Source: Epiperipatus broadwayi (Eukaryota; Onychophora; Udeonychophora; Euonychophora; Peripatidae). Taken from it: a DNA stretch of 64,000 nt. A model generated the notes under the pieces. It did not search any database, was not told the origin of the DNA, and saw only the letters and a program-made list of their open reading frames with translations. How positions within the stretch are numbered: the stretch's first letter is position 1; each line of letters opens with the position of its first letter. Below, piece after piece: positions 13,481-25,263 of the stretch. The position numbers and the translations under genes are program-made. The stretch covers positions 2,518,036 to 2,582,035 of the forward strand of contig JAQFVV010000049.1 of NCBI GenBank assembly GCA_028023455.1, given 5' to 3'.

Positions 13481-14027
13481 ATTTACTTATATACAAGAAT
13501 ATGATTCATTTCTAAAATTAAATATTATAATGAAATGGTCAGTTACATAGGATGTCATAATGGCATTCAAACAATGTAAGTTGAGCACGATCTGCATAAA
13601 TTCCGATTTTTTTTTTACTTTTAAAAAATTCATTTGAGAATCGATTCAGAATTATATAATCCCAGTTCTTGACAATTGAGATATTAGATTAAATTACATA
13701 ACAAAGGCAAACAGCAACGCAAAATAGCACGAACGACCAAGTGTTGTTACTTGATCAACTACTTCCTCAGTAACTTAGTTTACTCAACTATTTTTAGGCA
13801 AAAAAAACTACTCGATATATTTTACATTTGTACTATAAATAATAATCATATTATGACAAGAATGCAATTTTTCTTATCTTGATAGTCCAAAAACTTATAT
13901 TTTTAAAAATATTTATTAACATTTATTCATATACTGTACACTCAATTTTATGAATTATAAAATTTTGTTATATATTTGGTATCATGCTTTTATTAATTAG
14001 TTATTATAACCTTATATAATTGTCTTG

Positions 14028-14100
14028 CACTTTAGTTAGCAATGTGTTCAACTTGTGACACTCAAATGTCACATGACTTCCCAAGCAACTAATCTTATTT
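14028..14100 (+). mobile_element. SINE-C 3' fragment
   Basis: GTTCAACTTGTGACACTCAA followed by TGTCACATGACTTCCCAAGC and AACTAATC is the 3' half of SINE-C, from box B to the family tail. The head is weak. Confidence 0.5.
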
Positions 14101-15924
14101 TATTTTTATTTACCCAGGACATTATTTTTATTGATAGGAATAAATTTTTACATCAGAAGTGACAGATTTAGTCAGAACACATAAACGGAGACAGTCTACT
14201 CCTAATGATTATCAAACCCTGTTGCTTGGTTACAGAACAATCTCAATCTGCATGCAGGAAATCACAAATAATCAAGTGAAAAGTTCAAACTCATATTAAA
14301 ACAAGAATTGTATGACTAAAATGCACAATTATGACACTTTCTATAAAAAAATAATCACCAGAAAGTTGTTTGAGAATTACTTGGCTACTTTTTCTTATAT
14401 ACAGGAATGGCTCATAAGTATACTGATGTGAGATGAATTGTGATTGCCAAATATAGATTAGATGTAAACTATGATACTCATTTCTCTGGTATATGGTGGA
14501 GAAATGTGTTATTTGGTTAACATTCATCATGAACTTAGCATCCACAAAAGTAAATATGAATGGAGACTGATATATTACAATCAAATTTTTTGTTTCACAA
14601 TCAGAGTACTGAAACTCTTCTGATTAATACATATTAATATGAGATTTTTAGCTTCCACTTAATGTGAACTAGGTACATATTTATTGTTTAAGACTAATGA
14701 CTATACAGGCATTAAAAAAGAAATGCATAAAATATTCTTATTGACAGTCTCAACAAGAAAATAAAAAAAAATTTAAAGATGAAAACTAACAAAATATTGT
14801 AGTTCAAATTAAACAGAAGATATAATAAGCAACATCTTCTATAGTTCATTGAAGCATTCTGGGACTTTTTGCAACAGTTGAATTTTACATAAAACATATC
14901 TTTTATTCATATGTCACAAGAGATGTCTACACAGCATGAGATAATCTAGAAGTGAGGCCTGTGATGATTTATTTAAGATCAAATTTATTTTCTGTTACAT
15001 AAGTAAAATCACGTATCAAGGAAAAGACAATTTTGATGCATACCCCTGAGAATATAGTCAGGGATTGAAAAGGGTTCGTTCCTACAAAAAATTGCATCTA
15101 TTTTAAAAAGACACTGCAATAAAAATACTAATTAATCGTTTCAAGAGTTAAAATAAAATAGTTCATTGTATATGAAATCAGCAGACTAATTATTCAGATA
15201 ATCTGCCCAACAAATAATAAAATTCCAACTAAAAAAAAGACTGGGGGGGGGGGAGTATAGAGTTATTTCCAGCAATGAGCTAAAGGAGACCTATAGTTTT
15301 TCCATACTAAATTTAGATTGTTATTCTTAGTTAAGATTTTCAAAATGATCTATTAATATTTTACTAGTTCATCTTTTTTAAAGTTTTTAATTTCTAAAGA
15401 AGAATTACTGCATATTGTTTATCTCTTCTTCTTGGAAAACATAATTTACGATCTAATTTGTGATCTTTACTATGCTTACTTATATTTAAATTAGTTTTTA
15501 ATGAGCTTGCTTAAACTTTAATTTAAACAACAGTTTACTACTATTTAAACTGAAGTCTGCTAATAAAGTGGACTGCTATTGAACGTAGATTTTACGATTT
15601 GAAAACTTGACTGTTTGCAGATTAATTTACAAATTTAGACATCCACAATTTTTACATTTTGCAATATATATTTTTCCTGTTTATATCATAATTATATTTT
15701 AATATAATTTTTTTTGTATGTGTGGTAAAAATATACTATTTGTGGTATGCAAAATAGCTTATGCGTAAAAAAGATCAAGAATTCTATCATATGTGCAGAT
15801 AGAATTTAGACAGGTAAAAATTCTTTTTTTTTTAAAAATCGTTTTAGACTATTATAAACCTATATTACTTCTTCACCTTATTATTCCATTTTATTTTATA
15901 ATCATCAAAATAACATGTGACATG
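14101..15924. other. AT-rich non-coding DNA, no gene seen
   Basis: The minus ORFs at 14291-14584 and 14712-14897 show no motif and a random AT-rich composition. A nine-base G run lies near 15244. A CCCCTGAG/GTCAGGGA patch around 15040 is slightly GC-richer but unassigned. Confidence 0.45.
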
Positions 15925-16770
15925 ATTCACTATGGCTTCTCCTTTCTCAGAATGAGGAATCTCTCAGTCACTATGCCCAGAAAAACCTGTTGACTACCTT
16001 CTCTTTTCCCATATTCTTCTCTAACCTGCTCCATCCCATTTCCACAATATTATCTTTGTCAACTATATGGCCTTTATATCTAAATCCCCCTTATCTTTTC
16101 CCAAAGCCAGCATAAAAACCAAGAACACACTTTCTGTATAATCTCTTCCTTTATATTTATTCTTCCACAACTTCATTATTTGTACTCTTTCTGCTTGTAT
16201 GCATTTACATTCAACTAACAGATGCCTAATATTTTCTATGCCTTTCTTACATCACTTGCAGATGAAATCACTCATATTTTTCCATTTATGTATATATTAC
16301 CTTGTTTCTAATAACCCCATTTGAGCTTTAAACAGTAAACTACCTTTCTTGCTATTATCAAAAATAAACTCACACCCATTATTCTGTTTACTTCTACATA
16401 TATTTAAGCTGTTTTTACTCTCCATACCAGTTCTCATCTCTCCAACTCCCTATTTTTTTTTATTAATGCATCTATTCTTCTATCCCATTCCTTGCCACTA
16501 TAACCCTCAAGGATTCTCCTAATGCAATCATCCCATCTTTTGTTTAAATATATTGACATAAAGTCTTTATTCAAATCTTCTGCATACCATACTTTCTTTC
16601 TCACCCATATTGTTGCCTGCCCTTTATTCATAACCCAATTAAATATTATTTTGGGTATTCTCTTATCCATAAATTGCAATCTATCAAACATTTTCATTTT
16701 ATTTTTTGCATCTCTTATGTAAAAACTTAACTATCCTATTTCTCCTTGAATTGCCTCTATAATGTGTTTT
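15925..16770 (-). pseudogene. LINE-A copy 1: C-terminal part of a retrotransposon ORF, decayed
   Basis: On the minus strand an ORF (16434-16697) encodes a W-rich, basic segment with the landmarks WVMNKGQATIWVRKK and WDRRIDALIKKN. Past its stop and in another frame, the homologous DNA encodes a zinc-knuckle-like motif (C, in-frame TGA, C-x8-H-x4-C) that aligns with copy 2 at 29.3-30.1 kb. This type of C-terminal CCHC motif after the reverse transcriptase is typical of several LINE clades. The 3' untranslated region ends near a TTCTGGGCATAG block shared with copy 2. Stops and frameshifts make it a dead 5'-truncated insertion, as expected for LINEs. The clade cannot be assigned from this fragment. 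Confidence 0.75.
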
Positions 16771-16968
16771 ATACTATACTCACTCTGGTGATATGAAATA
16801 AAACTAAATCTAACGATTAACTGAGATTGTTTTCCTATTGTATATTAAGCTGCGTCTTAACCAGAACTTTTTAACTCTCGAGTTTATTACTTCACCACTG
16901 TATCAAATCATCCTAGCCAGATTAACAAAATAATAATTTTAATGAAGATAATGCCTTATATAAATTCT
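16771..16968. other. Non-coding spacer
   Basis: No supported feature between the LINE-A relic and the tandem duplication. Confidence 0.5.
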
Positions 16969-17140
16969 ACATATGCACATTATATATATGACTATAAATA
17001 AAGGGGGACAATAGTATAATATATACATATGCACATTATATATATGACTATAAATAAAGGGGGACAACAGTTTAAGATTGTTGATTGTTATTAATATTGG
17101 AATAGTCTAAGTGCTGACTAGTTTTAATATATACATATAT
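16969..17140 (+). repeat. 56-bp tandem duplication followed by a DR-120 repeat copy
   Basis: The segment beginning ACATATGCACATTATATA occurs at 16969 and again at 17025, giving a period of 56 bp with near-identical units that each contain CTATAAATAAAGGGGGACAA. The second unit runs into a DR-120 repeat (GTTGATTGTTATTAATATTGG, GTCTAAGTGCTGACTAG) that also occurs at 20.69, 21.01 and 39.14 kb. Confidence 0.75.
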
Positions 17141-18769
17141 AGAGACATTGTAGAAGATGCAGAATGTGAAAACCAGTATGAAACTGTATTAAGTGGCCAC
17201 TCATTCATGTAGAAAATAATTCCTGACATGATTTTTAAAATATATTTATTATTGTATACAATAATATGCAGCACATAGTAATAAAAACATTTAAAATTAC
17301 AGAAATATATTGGGTTTAATTTTCTATAAATGCGTACATTTAATGTTTTTTCTTAAAAATAATTAGTTTTACTGCAGAGTACAGTTCTTAATGTAGAATA
17401 TGATTTGACTTCATTATATTTTGATTTCCATGATCTGCTTATATAACATGAAGATAGTTAAATTTAATAGTCTAATTAGATGATGGGAATAGCCCAACAT
17501 ATAACTACAAACAATTTTTGATTACAATATATATATATATATAATTTAACTATTTTCATTTATGCATTTCTCATATATAATTTAACTACTTTATATCAAT
17601 GAATTTACTGACTTGAATAATAATGGTAAAACCCAATGAAATACAAAACTTAAAATTTACCATTAAAAGAATTAATCCCCATATACTTGCAGTATGGCTT
17701 ATAGTTGCAGTTGGAACAGAAACAATTTCAATTCACTGCATTATAAAAGAAAGACAGAACTTATATTATTGCACAGTGTTGTTATCAAATTCAATTCAGC
17801 ATCAAGATTAAAGCATTAAAAATTACTGAAAATCTTCCATATTTTAAAAAATATCTAAAATTTTAATTTTTTCTATCATCACAATAGAAACTTTATATAA
17901 TTTTTAAAATGAAAGTAAAAAAAATTAAATGTTTTTAAAATGACACAATCTTATTAAATATCATAATCACAAGTTATTTTTGAAGAGCTAAATATTTATC
18001 CCAGGAAGCGTTAAACTAGAGATGAGTCTAAAGTTATAGATAAAACAACACTATGTAGGAATGTGATATTACATATTAGCATGATACTGATTGTTCAAAC
18101 TGACACTAGATGGCATAGTTTGAGTGAAGTGGTTAACCATTAAAAAGCATTGTATAATCTAGAATCATATGGCTTTTACTCCAGAACTCATGCAACATTT
18201 AAGAACTAAAATAGCAGGTTGAGTGCAGTAATTCTATCAAATTGATCAAATAAAGAGGTTTTTTTTACTTTATTCAATTGAGAATTGGTTTATAAATCTT
18301 TAGTTTTTTAATTTCTCCTTCTACATTATACTGAATAATAAATACATTTTATTTTAACAATATAAATTATGCATTTTTTGGAATAAATGGACTTTTTGAT
18401 TTTTTATTAATAAAATTAGTTTAAGATTTAATGATGCATGTTTTTTTTTGAGATGTGCCAAGATTATATTTGTAGGCAGGAGCTTGAAATCCAAACTTGA
18501 TTAGTGATTGTGATTATATTTTAACTAACTTAAACTATACTATTAAGATCATTCTATTCTTTCTTTGTCCTGTATGGTATGACAAAATGGAAGCCTCATG
18601 AGATAAAAGTTCTGTATTAATTTTTTCATGTAAAAAAAAAACCTGGATTAAATGCTCTAAAAAATCCATTCTGCAGGGAATGGATAATGTTTGAAATGAT
18701 GCTAATGATAGGGTTATTTTAAATTTTTGTGAATTTTATGTTTTTCAGAAAATTTAATATCAGATGTGG
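17141..18769. other. AT-rich non-coding DNA, no gene seen
   Basis: The ORF at 17623-17811 has no motif. At about 18090-18240 a GACACTAGATGGCATAG word and a GAGTGCAGTAATTCTATC word suggest old FB-D and minus-strand SINE remnants, but neither is long enough to call. Confidence 0.4.
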
Positions 18770-19095
18770 ATAGCTCACAATATAGAAAATTATTTAAATG
18801 ATAGAATGGTTAGCATCTTAGAAAGTCATGTGACATTATTCAAGTTCTGAAAATTGTCAGGTTAAGCTTCAATCAGGAAATTTAGTTTTTGAGTCTGTTA
18901 CTGTGATACTGCATTGGCAACACAACATTGAATGGCTAATTGCTTAGGAAATCATGTGATGCTTGAAAGCCACAAATGACAAGGTGAGATTTGATCCAAA
19001 AATATTTAACTATCTTCTTTCTACCACTGTGCTAAACCACACAAAGTCAAAACAATTAGATGAATTAGTTGCCTCAAGTTCATGTGACATTCATC
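18770..19095 (-). mobile_element. Tandem minus-strand SINE-C copies
   Basis: Read on the minus strand, 18930-19050 shows TTAGCACAGTGGTAG (box A) and GGATCAAATCTCA (box B). A tail of CATCACATGATTTCCTAAGC and a CAATTAGC-type end follow. A second, more diverged unit lies at about 18770-18925, and the tail of a third begins at about 19060. All point the same way, so this is a head-to-tail SINE array. The 109-codon plus ORF starting at 18963 is an antisense artefact of this array. Confidence 0.6.
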
Positions 19096-19794
19096 AAAAT
19101 GCCAGTCCCAAGAAGATGATTCGTTTACCATATTTGTGGCAAATTTTATCAACTAATGTTATTATTAATACATTAAAAATAGCAATTTGTCGTGAAAATA
19201 ATATGCAAACTGTTGCTAAAACATGTGAGACAAAATTTAGAAAGCCAATAAAAAGAGGCTTATTAGAAAGAAATTTTAAAAAGTTCATTTAAATGAATTT
19301 TAAAAAAATATTATTGAAAGATTGTTAATGCTCAATAAAATTGAAAATAATATAATGGATTCTAAAACCTTTTATGAATCAAAATGGCTTTTTTTTTCAA
19401 ATTATCAAGTTAACTAATGCTATTAAAATACTTCTATATGTTAAACTCTTGAGTAACCAATAGATGCTGGATGATGGTACTTTTTAAATCCCTATCCATT
19501 GCTGAATTATCCACATTGTCAAATTAATTTCTGACTTATAGATTTGTCAATGTGGAACTTTGAATCTGATTCTGCTGCATCTTATTTTTTGGATTCAAAA
19601 ATACAGACCCCCCTAGATCCAGATTTAAAATGCATTAACATCTGAACCAAAAGTTTTAAAATAAATAATACTCTATTAATTGTTCATATATATATGTGAT
19701 ATAAACTGGTTATGTATACATGTGCAATGCTATAAACTTTGTATGGTTTAATATTTACTTATTAAAATTAATATAGTAAATGTTATAAAAGTAA
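19096..19794. other. AT-rich non-coding DNA, no gene seen
   Basis: No supported feature. A CCAAATCC/GGATTC-rich patch around 19480-19620 has slightly higher complexity. Confidence 0.45.
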
Positions 19795-20105
19795 CTACAA
19801 TTTTAGCTCCATATATTGTAATGTTAAGCAATCAATGATTATTAGGTAATTATAAAATTAAATTCTCATTCCCAAATCCACATCTGACTTTTCATTTTTA
19901 TCAATGAGGGCATGTGATTCAAAGCTGTAACTAATTCCCAGTATTTATTGTAATAGAAAAATACAAAAACTGAGCAGAGAAAGAGGGTAAAATTGCACTA
20001 TTATCTACTGGCCTCAGATTACTTCAGATTGCAATAGATGGCGCTGGAGTAAAGAGAAAAGAACTGCTCTTGTCTATAACACTGTAGTAAGTTGAAAGAA
20101 CCAAC
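19795..20105. repeat. FB-D family foldback, about 310 bp
   Basis: The left arm (AGCTCCATATATTGTAATG, then AATCAATGATTATTAGG) is the imperfect reverse complement of the right arm ending TGCAATAGATGGCGCTGGAG near 20055. Related arms occur at 40630-40970 and 41815-42200. The recurrent core word is GCGCCATCTATAATAAGC. Confidence 0.55.
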
Positions 20106-20239
20106 TGATGATTTGTTTATATATATATATATATAAAATATTTAACACAAAATATTTTATTTTTGAAAAAATTATTATTTATATATAAATAAAAATTTAA
20201 AATTGATCTACTTTTATTTATTACATTTATTACAATTTG

Positions 20240-20320
20240 CATCATAAGCCATTTAGGACAGTGGTAGACCCAGAACATAAAGGTTCCAGAACCAACTCTC
20301 TATTTGGTCAGATGTTGTAT
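20240..20320 (+). mobile_element. Weak tRNA-like SINE head
   Basis: GGACAGTGGTAGACCC and GGTTCCAGAACC lie at tRNA-like spacing, suggesting boxes A and B of a decayed SINE. No diagnostic tail is visible. Confidence 0.3.
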
Positions 20321-20359
20321 TCAATCTATCCATTTGAATGCAGAAATGTCACACTACCT

Positions 20360-20432
20360 TATCATCATCATTATTATTACTAATACTATTATTATTAATA
20401 TTATTATTATTACTATTACTGTTATTATTATT
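20360..20432 (+). repeat. (ATT/ATC)n microsatellite
   Basis: About 70 bp of ATC and ATT trinucleotide repeats with a few substitutions. The I/T-rich ORF over it (20304-20510) is a by-product. Confidence 0.85.
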
Positions 20433-20689
20433 TGTACCCAACCAAATCTTTTAGATTTGCCTCTCATTCTTCCAGTGCTTGATATAAATCTTGAACTATC
20501 ATCAAATTAAAACTTCCCAGATGATTTTTTTTCACTATACAGTATATGCCTTACACAAGATACATTAGTTTAGATAAACTATATAATAGAAATACCTAAA
20601 TATTCTCCCAGAAACAGAGTTTTTTTATTTATATGTCTCAATTATAACTAATATATTTTGGAGTTTGAATGTCTTAGCAATCTGTCTAT

Positions 20690-20820
20690 ATAAGTATATT
20701 GGGCCATAAATAAAGATGGGATTCCATCTTTATTATTAAAAGAAGATTGTCTTGTTGTTGATTGATATTGATATTGGGATTGTCTAGTTGTTGACTAATT
20801 CTAATGGTTACTTATAAACC
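20690..20820 (+). repeat. DR-120 dispersed repeat copy
   Basis: It contains AAGTATATTGGGCCATAAAT, a short GGGATTCCATCTTTATT hairpin, AGAAGATTGTCTTGTTG, GATTGATATTGATATTGGGA and a GTTGACTAATTCTAATGG end. The same order of words recurs at 21010, 39140 and 17085. Confidence 0.7.
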
Positions 20821-21009
20821 CATTTAGTCTTGAACATTATTACACTGATTATTTAAATAATACTTTGGGTCCAATTTAAAAATTGTAATTGCAGTTTGTA
20901 ATGTTGCAATTAGTCTGCATTCAAAACAGGTTATATTTACCTGTTTAAGGAGATTTATTTAAATTTCTTTGTATCAATAATTTTAATCTCCATGAACAAG
21001 TCACAATCT

Positions 21010-21150
21010 TTAGTGTCAATATAAGTATATTGGACTATAAATATAATAGGATTCCACCTTTATTGTTAAAAGAAGGTTGCCTTGGCAACAGGTTGAGAAT
21101 GTTGATTGTTATTGATGTTGTCTAAGCATTAACTGATTTTAATGATATAT
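21010..21150 (+). repeat. DR-120 dispersed repeat copy
   Basis: It matches the 20690 copy block by block, including AAGTATATTGGACTATAAAT, GGTTGCCTTGGCAACAGG (a small perfect palindrome TTGCC...GGCAA), GTTGATTGTTATTGATGTTG and AACTGATTTTAATG. Confidence 0.75.
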
Positions 21151-21299
21151 AAATACATGAGTGACCTTGATAATTGATATAAGAGATGAGAAGAAATATA
21201 TGGAATTAAAGAGCTGGAAATAGAATGGAGAAATGGATGAACAGAATACTATTGATGATGATAATCAACAAATGATTCAACATTTATCTCATAATAGGC

Positions 21300-21412
21300 T
21301 GGGGATAAAAAAATGCTGATGCCTTTATTACTGAGAAGTTCAAGTGCCAGAATTGATCCTGAGACCTCCTGATCCCATGTCAAACACTCTACCAATTGTT
21401 CCAAACCACTAA
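21300..21412 (-). mobile_element. SINE-B copy, well preserved tRNA head
   Basis: On the minus strand the order is box-A-like TTGGAACAATTGGTAGAGTG, a GACATGGGATCAGGAGGTCT anticodon-arm-like stretch and box-B-like GGATCAATTCTGG. It ends with the SINE-B tail CTTGAACTTCTCAGTAATAA. The 91-codon minus ORF over it arises from SINE sequence and is not a gene. A relative lies at 56290-56408, also on the minus strand. Confidence 0.7.
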
Positions 21413-21522
21413 AGGTGAGGATAATCAATATACATACCACATCAATATATAAACAATGGCAGATATATGACACAACAAGAAATACATATGTTATAAAGTG
21501 ATTGCTGAGATTGATAAATATC

Positions 21523-21843
21523 ACATGATCATTATCTCATACTAGCACATAATTGTTATTAAACAAAGCGAACTCTCCATACAGTAGTGCCATCTCATTT
21601 TGTTTTGTAGTTAAGTAGAGTTAAAAGATGGCTGCTGGAGGGTTGCATTAAATCCTAAGATCTAGATGCAAGCTCTCAAATCCAAGGATCCTCACTGATG
21701 AAGGCCACAAGCCAGAAACTAGTCTGGGGATATTTGATGAGTAGGCACTAGATAGGGATTTTATGCACAAGCCTTCTGGCATCCATTGATTGCTCTTGTT
21801 GGCACAAGATGGCACAACTGTATGGAGAGTTTTGCTTTGTTTA
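21523..21843 (-). mobile_element. HP-A palindromic element, short copy, with 13-bp target duplication
   Basis: It is bracketed by exact 13-bp direct repeats ATTGATAAATATC at 21510-21522 and 21844-21856. From the left it starts with the asymmetric HP-A tail (CATGATCATTATCTCATACT, AGCACAT). A truncated plus arm (AACTCTCCATACAGTAGTGCC) follows, then a long minus arm ending in the complement GTATGGAGAGTTTTGC. The 80-codon minus ORF inside (21648-21890) is the reading frame that recurs in other HP-A copies. Exact flanking repeats and loss of most of the left arm indicate a fairly young, internally deleted insertion. Confidence 0.85.
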
Positions 21844-21856
21844 ATTGATAAATATC

Positions 21857-23364
21857 TGTGATCAAATAAATATTTCAGATTAGTCCACATTCCTTAAATA
21901 TTTGCTATAAATCTTGATGGACCAATCTCTCTCATTATATATCCATTATTTTAAAATTTTGACTAATAAATGAAATGCCACATAATTTTCACTATTTTGG
22001 CTAATTTATAATTATGAAAAATTGACATTTAATATGCAAGTTAAAAAATAACAAGTTAATGCTTTTGATTTTAAAAATATTTACAAGTTTTTGTTAATTT
22101 ATTTTTGAATAATTTATGCAAACCTTTTTGTCTTTCTGCTGGGTTAATGCTTAATTAAAAAAAAAAAGTAAAAAAGTTTCACGTGCATAATTAATTTCAC
22201 TGTATAATTATAAATATATAACATATAACACGACGAAGGTATTAAAAAAATGTTCTTTTTTTTTTAAAGTCATTATATTCATTTTTGAAAAATACTACAA
22301 ATTTACTTTTGCAAAGATTTCATGTGATATAAAAAGAAAAAAAATCAAAAAGTAAAGGCAATTTATCTTTCCTAAAAACAAGATTTTATCAAACCTATAA
22401 CATATATTGTATTGCAAAATTTAACACGATTTTATGTAAAGCTGCCTTAGTTAAAAATGTTAATAAAGTTCTGTTTAGATATTGTGTAACGAATAAAAAA
22501 TATGTGCTTTTATAAATTTCCCCTTGTATTCCTACACGTTCACTAAAAAAAGCTTATATAACATTCAACGAACATTTTTTAAGGTCTTTTCTGGCCTTAA
22601 ATTTGTAAATAAAAGAGGAAAAATCGTTTAATGTTATTAATAAACTGTTCAACGTTTATTTTCTAATAAAAATTTTTTTTTCTTAAATGAATAAAATTAA
22701 CTTTACTATTCCACTGTAGGTCTTAACATTTAAATGTAAAGAATCTTATCTCAAAAATAGAATATAATCAGACAAAGATTGGTTTCTTACATAATGAAAG
22801 AAGACATCTTGGCCTTAGGCACAAACCTTATTTTATTATTTAAAAAAAAAAAAAAGAATTTCTGAAGTACAAAAAATAGATACAAAAGCAATACAAAAGA
22901 AAAAAAATTAAACGTAAATTTATTATATAAATTGAAGATTAATACAATTTTTCTCCAAATTTTTACACATTTTCAGTTTGCTATATTGTACAGTATATGT
23001 TATTTTTTAAATACAAAACTAATAAATTATTTATTATAAGAGCTGTCTGCGCACTGGTGGATATAACGATGCATGCAATCCAATGGAATACACACAATTT
23101 TTAAACTTACCAGTTGAAAAATCATAAATATAGAAATCTTTTTATTTTACCATTGTTAAATCTGTTTATTGAAACAAATAGATTTTTTCTCAAAGAGGAA
23201 TTTATTAACTGATAACACCAATATTACTCATAAGATAATAGCTACTTCTTAAAGTTTATATGCTTTTGTTTGGTTGCTCGTTTTTGTTATCATCTGGCTA
23301 AAAATAATTAAGTACTCATTGGCTAATAAACTACATAAAAAATAATCTAAGTTTGCTTAAAAGA
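21857..23364. other. AT-rich non-coding DNA, comparatively repeat-poor
   Basis: I saw no SINE, LINE or foldback here. Scattered CG-containing words (CGACGAAGG near 22230, CCAATGGAATACACAC near 23080) make it more complex than surrounding DNA, but no ORF is supported. Confidence 0.45.
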
Positions 23365-23425
23365 CCTTTTAGCTAATTGTTCTACCTGGGTTCAAATCAT
23401 AGATTGGGAGTATGGATGGTTAATC
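23365..23425 (+). mobile_element. Weak tRNA-like SINE head
   Basis: TTAGCTAATTGTTCTACC followed by GGGTTCAAATCAT resembles boxes A and B. There is no recognisable tail, and sequence beyond 23425 is unassigned. Confidence 0.3.
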
Positions 23426-24168
23426 TGATAATCACTGCTCAATAAATATCTCACTCGAGATAATTATGACTTCTTTTTATTCAATTTCCCCCAAAAGTTT
23501 GGCACATTAATATCTTTGCCCAAAGGCAAATGGGTAATCCTATACTTTATAATCAACAATGGCAATTTCATTAAAGTAGATATATAAATCATTTATAATT
23601 CAAGTTGGTATAAGCTTAAACTAAAATAGAATTTTTTAAAAAACATTTAGGAAAAATAGTTTTATATGCTGTTTTTGTTAATTGTTTTTTTATTATTATC
23701 TATAATTGCAAATGGTTCAAAAGATGTGTTCATAAGAAATGGAAGTGTCCATGTTCATTACAATAGCCTGCCTGCTGTATTAGTACTTTCAGCAACTGGA
23801 GTTTGAAAAACATTAAATAAAAAAACCACAAATTTTGTCTAGATCCATCTGCTGTCATCATGAATTATCTCCGTCACATTTTCTTAGGCTGTGTGTATGC
23901 ACTCCAGAGAATTAGCAGTACTTATATAATATGCTTGCTAGAAGCTTGCCCTATTTTTATTTTAAATAATCTATTTTCAGGAACTTCTAACATATGGCAT
24001 AAACAATATGGCTGACTCTAACTTACTGTATTTAATATTTACTTTTTGTTTTATTTATTAAAATGATAAAGAAACACAAAAGTCCAAAGGTTTATAATTA
24101 AAAACTTTTTTAATGTAAATGCAATAAAGAAAATAAAAATAAAACATGATTAAGCAAACTATAACAAA

Positions 24169-24471
24169 TATCTAACTAATAATTTATTAAACGCATATTC
24201 ATTATCTAAGCAATGTATATTAAGGCTATAACCTTAAGACTATGCACCTAAATATAACAGTGGGGACCTCTACAAATCTTTAACATAAGATTAATGACTT
24301 TAAAAGACAGTAGCGGCCACTCTTATCTTCAACTCACTTTTTAATTATATAAGTGAATTCTAAAGCATTGTGATTTGACAGTGTGAAGTATTTAGGCACA
24401 TAGTCTTAAGATTATAGCCATAATATATATATATATAGATTATATATATATATATATATATATATAACAAA
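24169..24471 (+). mobile_element. HP-C palindromic element nested in the 1.5-kb foldback
   Basis: It is flanked by the 9-bp direct repeat TATAACAAA at 24160-24168 and 24463-24471; the second repeat is included in this span. The opposite arm of the surrounding foldback retains the uninterrupted site (complement of ACTATAACAAATG near 25375-25385 and 25247-25260). Inside are a short leader (AATTTATTAAACGC), then a palindrome pairing AAGGCTATAACCTTAAGACT (24224) with its complement near 24398-24418. An interior GGGGACCTCTAC word is characteristic of the family, and TA repeats fill the 3' side. Confidence 0.75.
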
Positions 24472-25263
24472 CTAGGTTATTCATGTTGGCAGACAGACAT
24501 CACTTTTTAGGCAGGCACTACCACATAATTTTGAAAATATTCCACTGCATCTTATTCTGTTGATAGAAGATTCCAAATTTTAATAATACTTCCAAAAATG
24601 ATAAAGCAAAAAAGAAATGTGAAACAAATAATGATAATTTCAGTTAACAAATGTTAAAAAAATCACTATAATTTAGTCATGTATTAACTGTTAACCATAT
24701 GTTAAGGATTCACCACTCATTAACATTTGAATGTTATGTTGTGAATGGAATTTATTAATAAAATGTATTCAAATTTTTTAAAATTAACATTCAATTCAAA
24801 ATACATAGGTGTTTTATTTTAAATAATCCATTTCAGTGTTGAAGTATTTGTTTACATTTTTTTACTACAAAATTATTTTCTTGTATATGGTTGAAGTATT
24901 TGTTTTTTCACGAACATGTGCAGTCTGTTAACTCTAAAAAAATATTAATAAATGTATTTTAAATTGAATGCTAATTTTAAAAATTTGAATACATTTTTTA
25001 ATAAATTCCTTTCACAACATAACATTCAAATGTTAACACATGATAAACCCTTAATATGTGGTGAACAGTTAATACATAGCTAAAATTATCATGATTTTTT
25101 TTAACATTCCTTTTTATTTTAGAAGTATGATTAAAATTTGGAATCTTCTATCCACAGAACACAGAACAAAATGCAGTGGACTATTTCCAAAATTACAGGA
25201 TAGTGCCTGCCAAAAAAGTGATGCTTGTCTGCTGATATAAATAACCACATTTGTTATAGTTCC

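Noticed and set aside
16522-16722. Plus-strand ORF over the LINE-A relic
   Set aside because: It is antisense to the minus-strand LINE-A coding frame, which has recognisable homology to a second copy.
18963-19292. 109-codon plus ORF
   Set aside because: Its first half is antisense to SINE-C copies and the rest has no motif.
21249-21524. 91-codon minus ORF with an EQLVECLTWDQEVSGSI stretch
   Set aside because: That peptide is what a SINE tRNA head yields when translated; the DNA has A and B boxes.
23860-24015. 51-codon plus ORF with fairly mixed codons
   Set aside because: Too short, no motif, and it ends at the edge of the 1.5-kb foldback. No better than chance.
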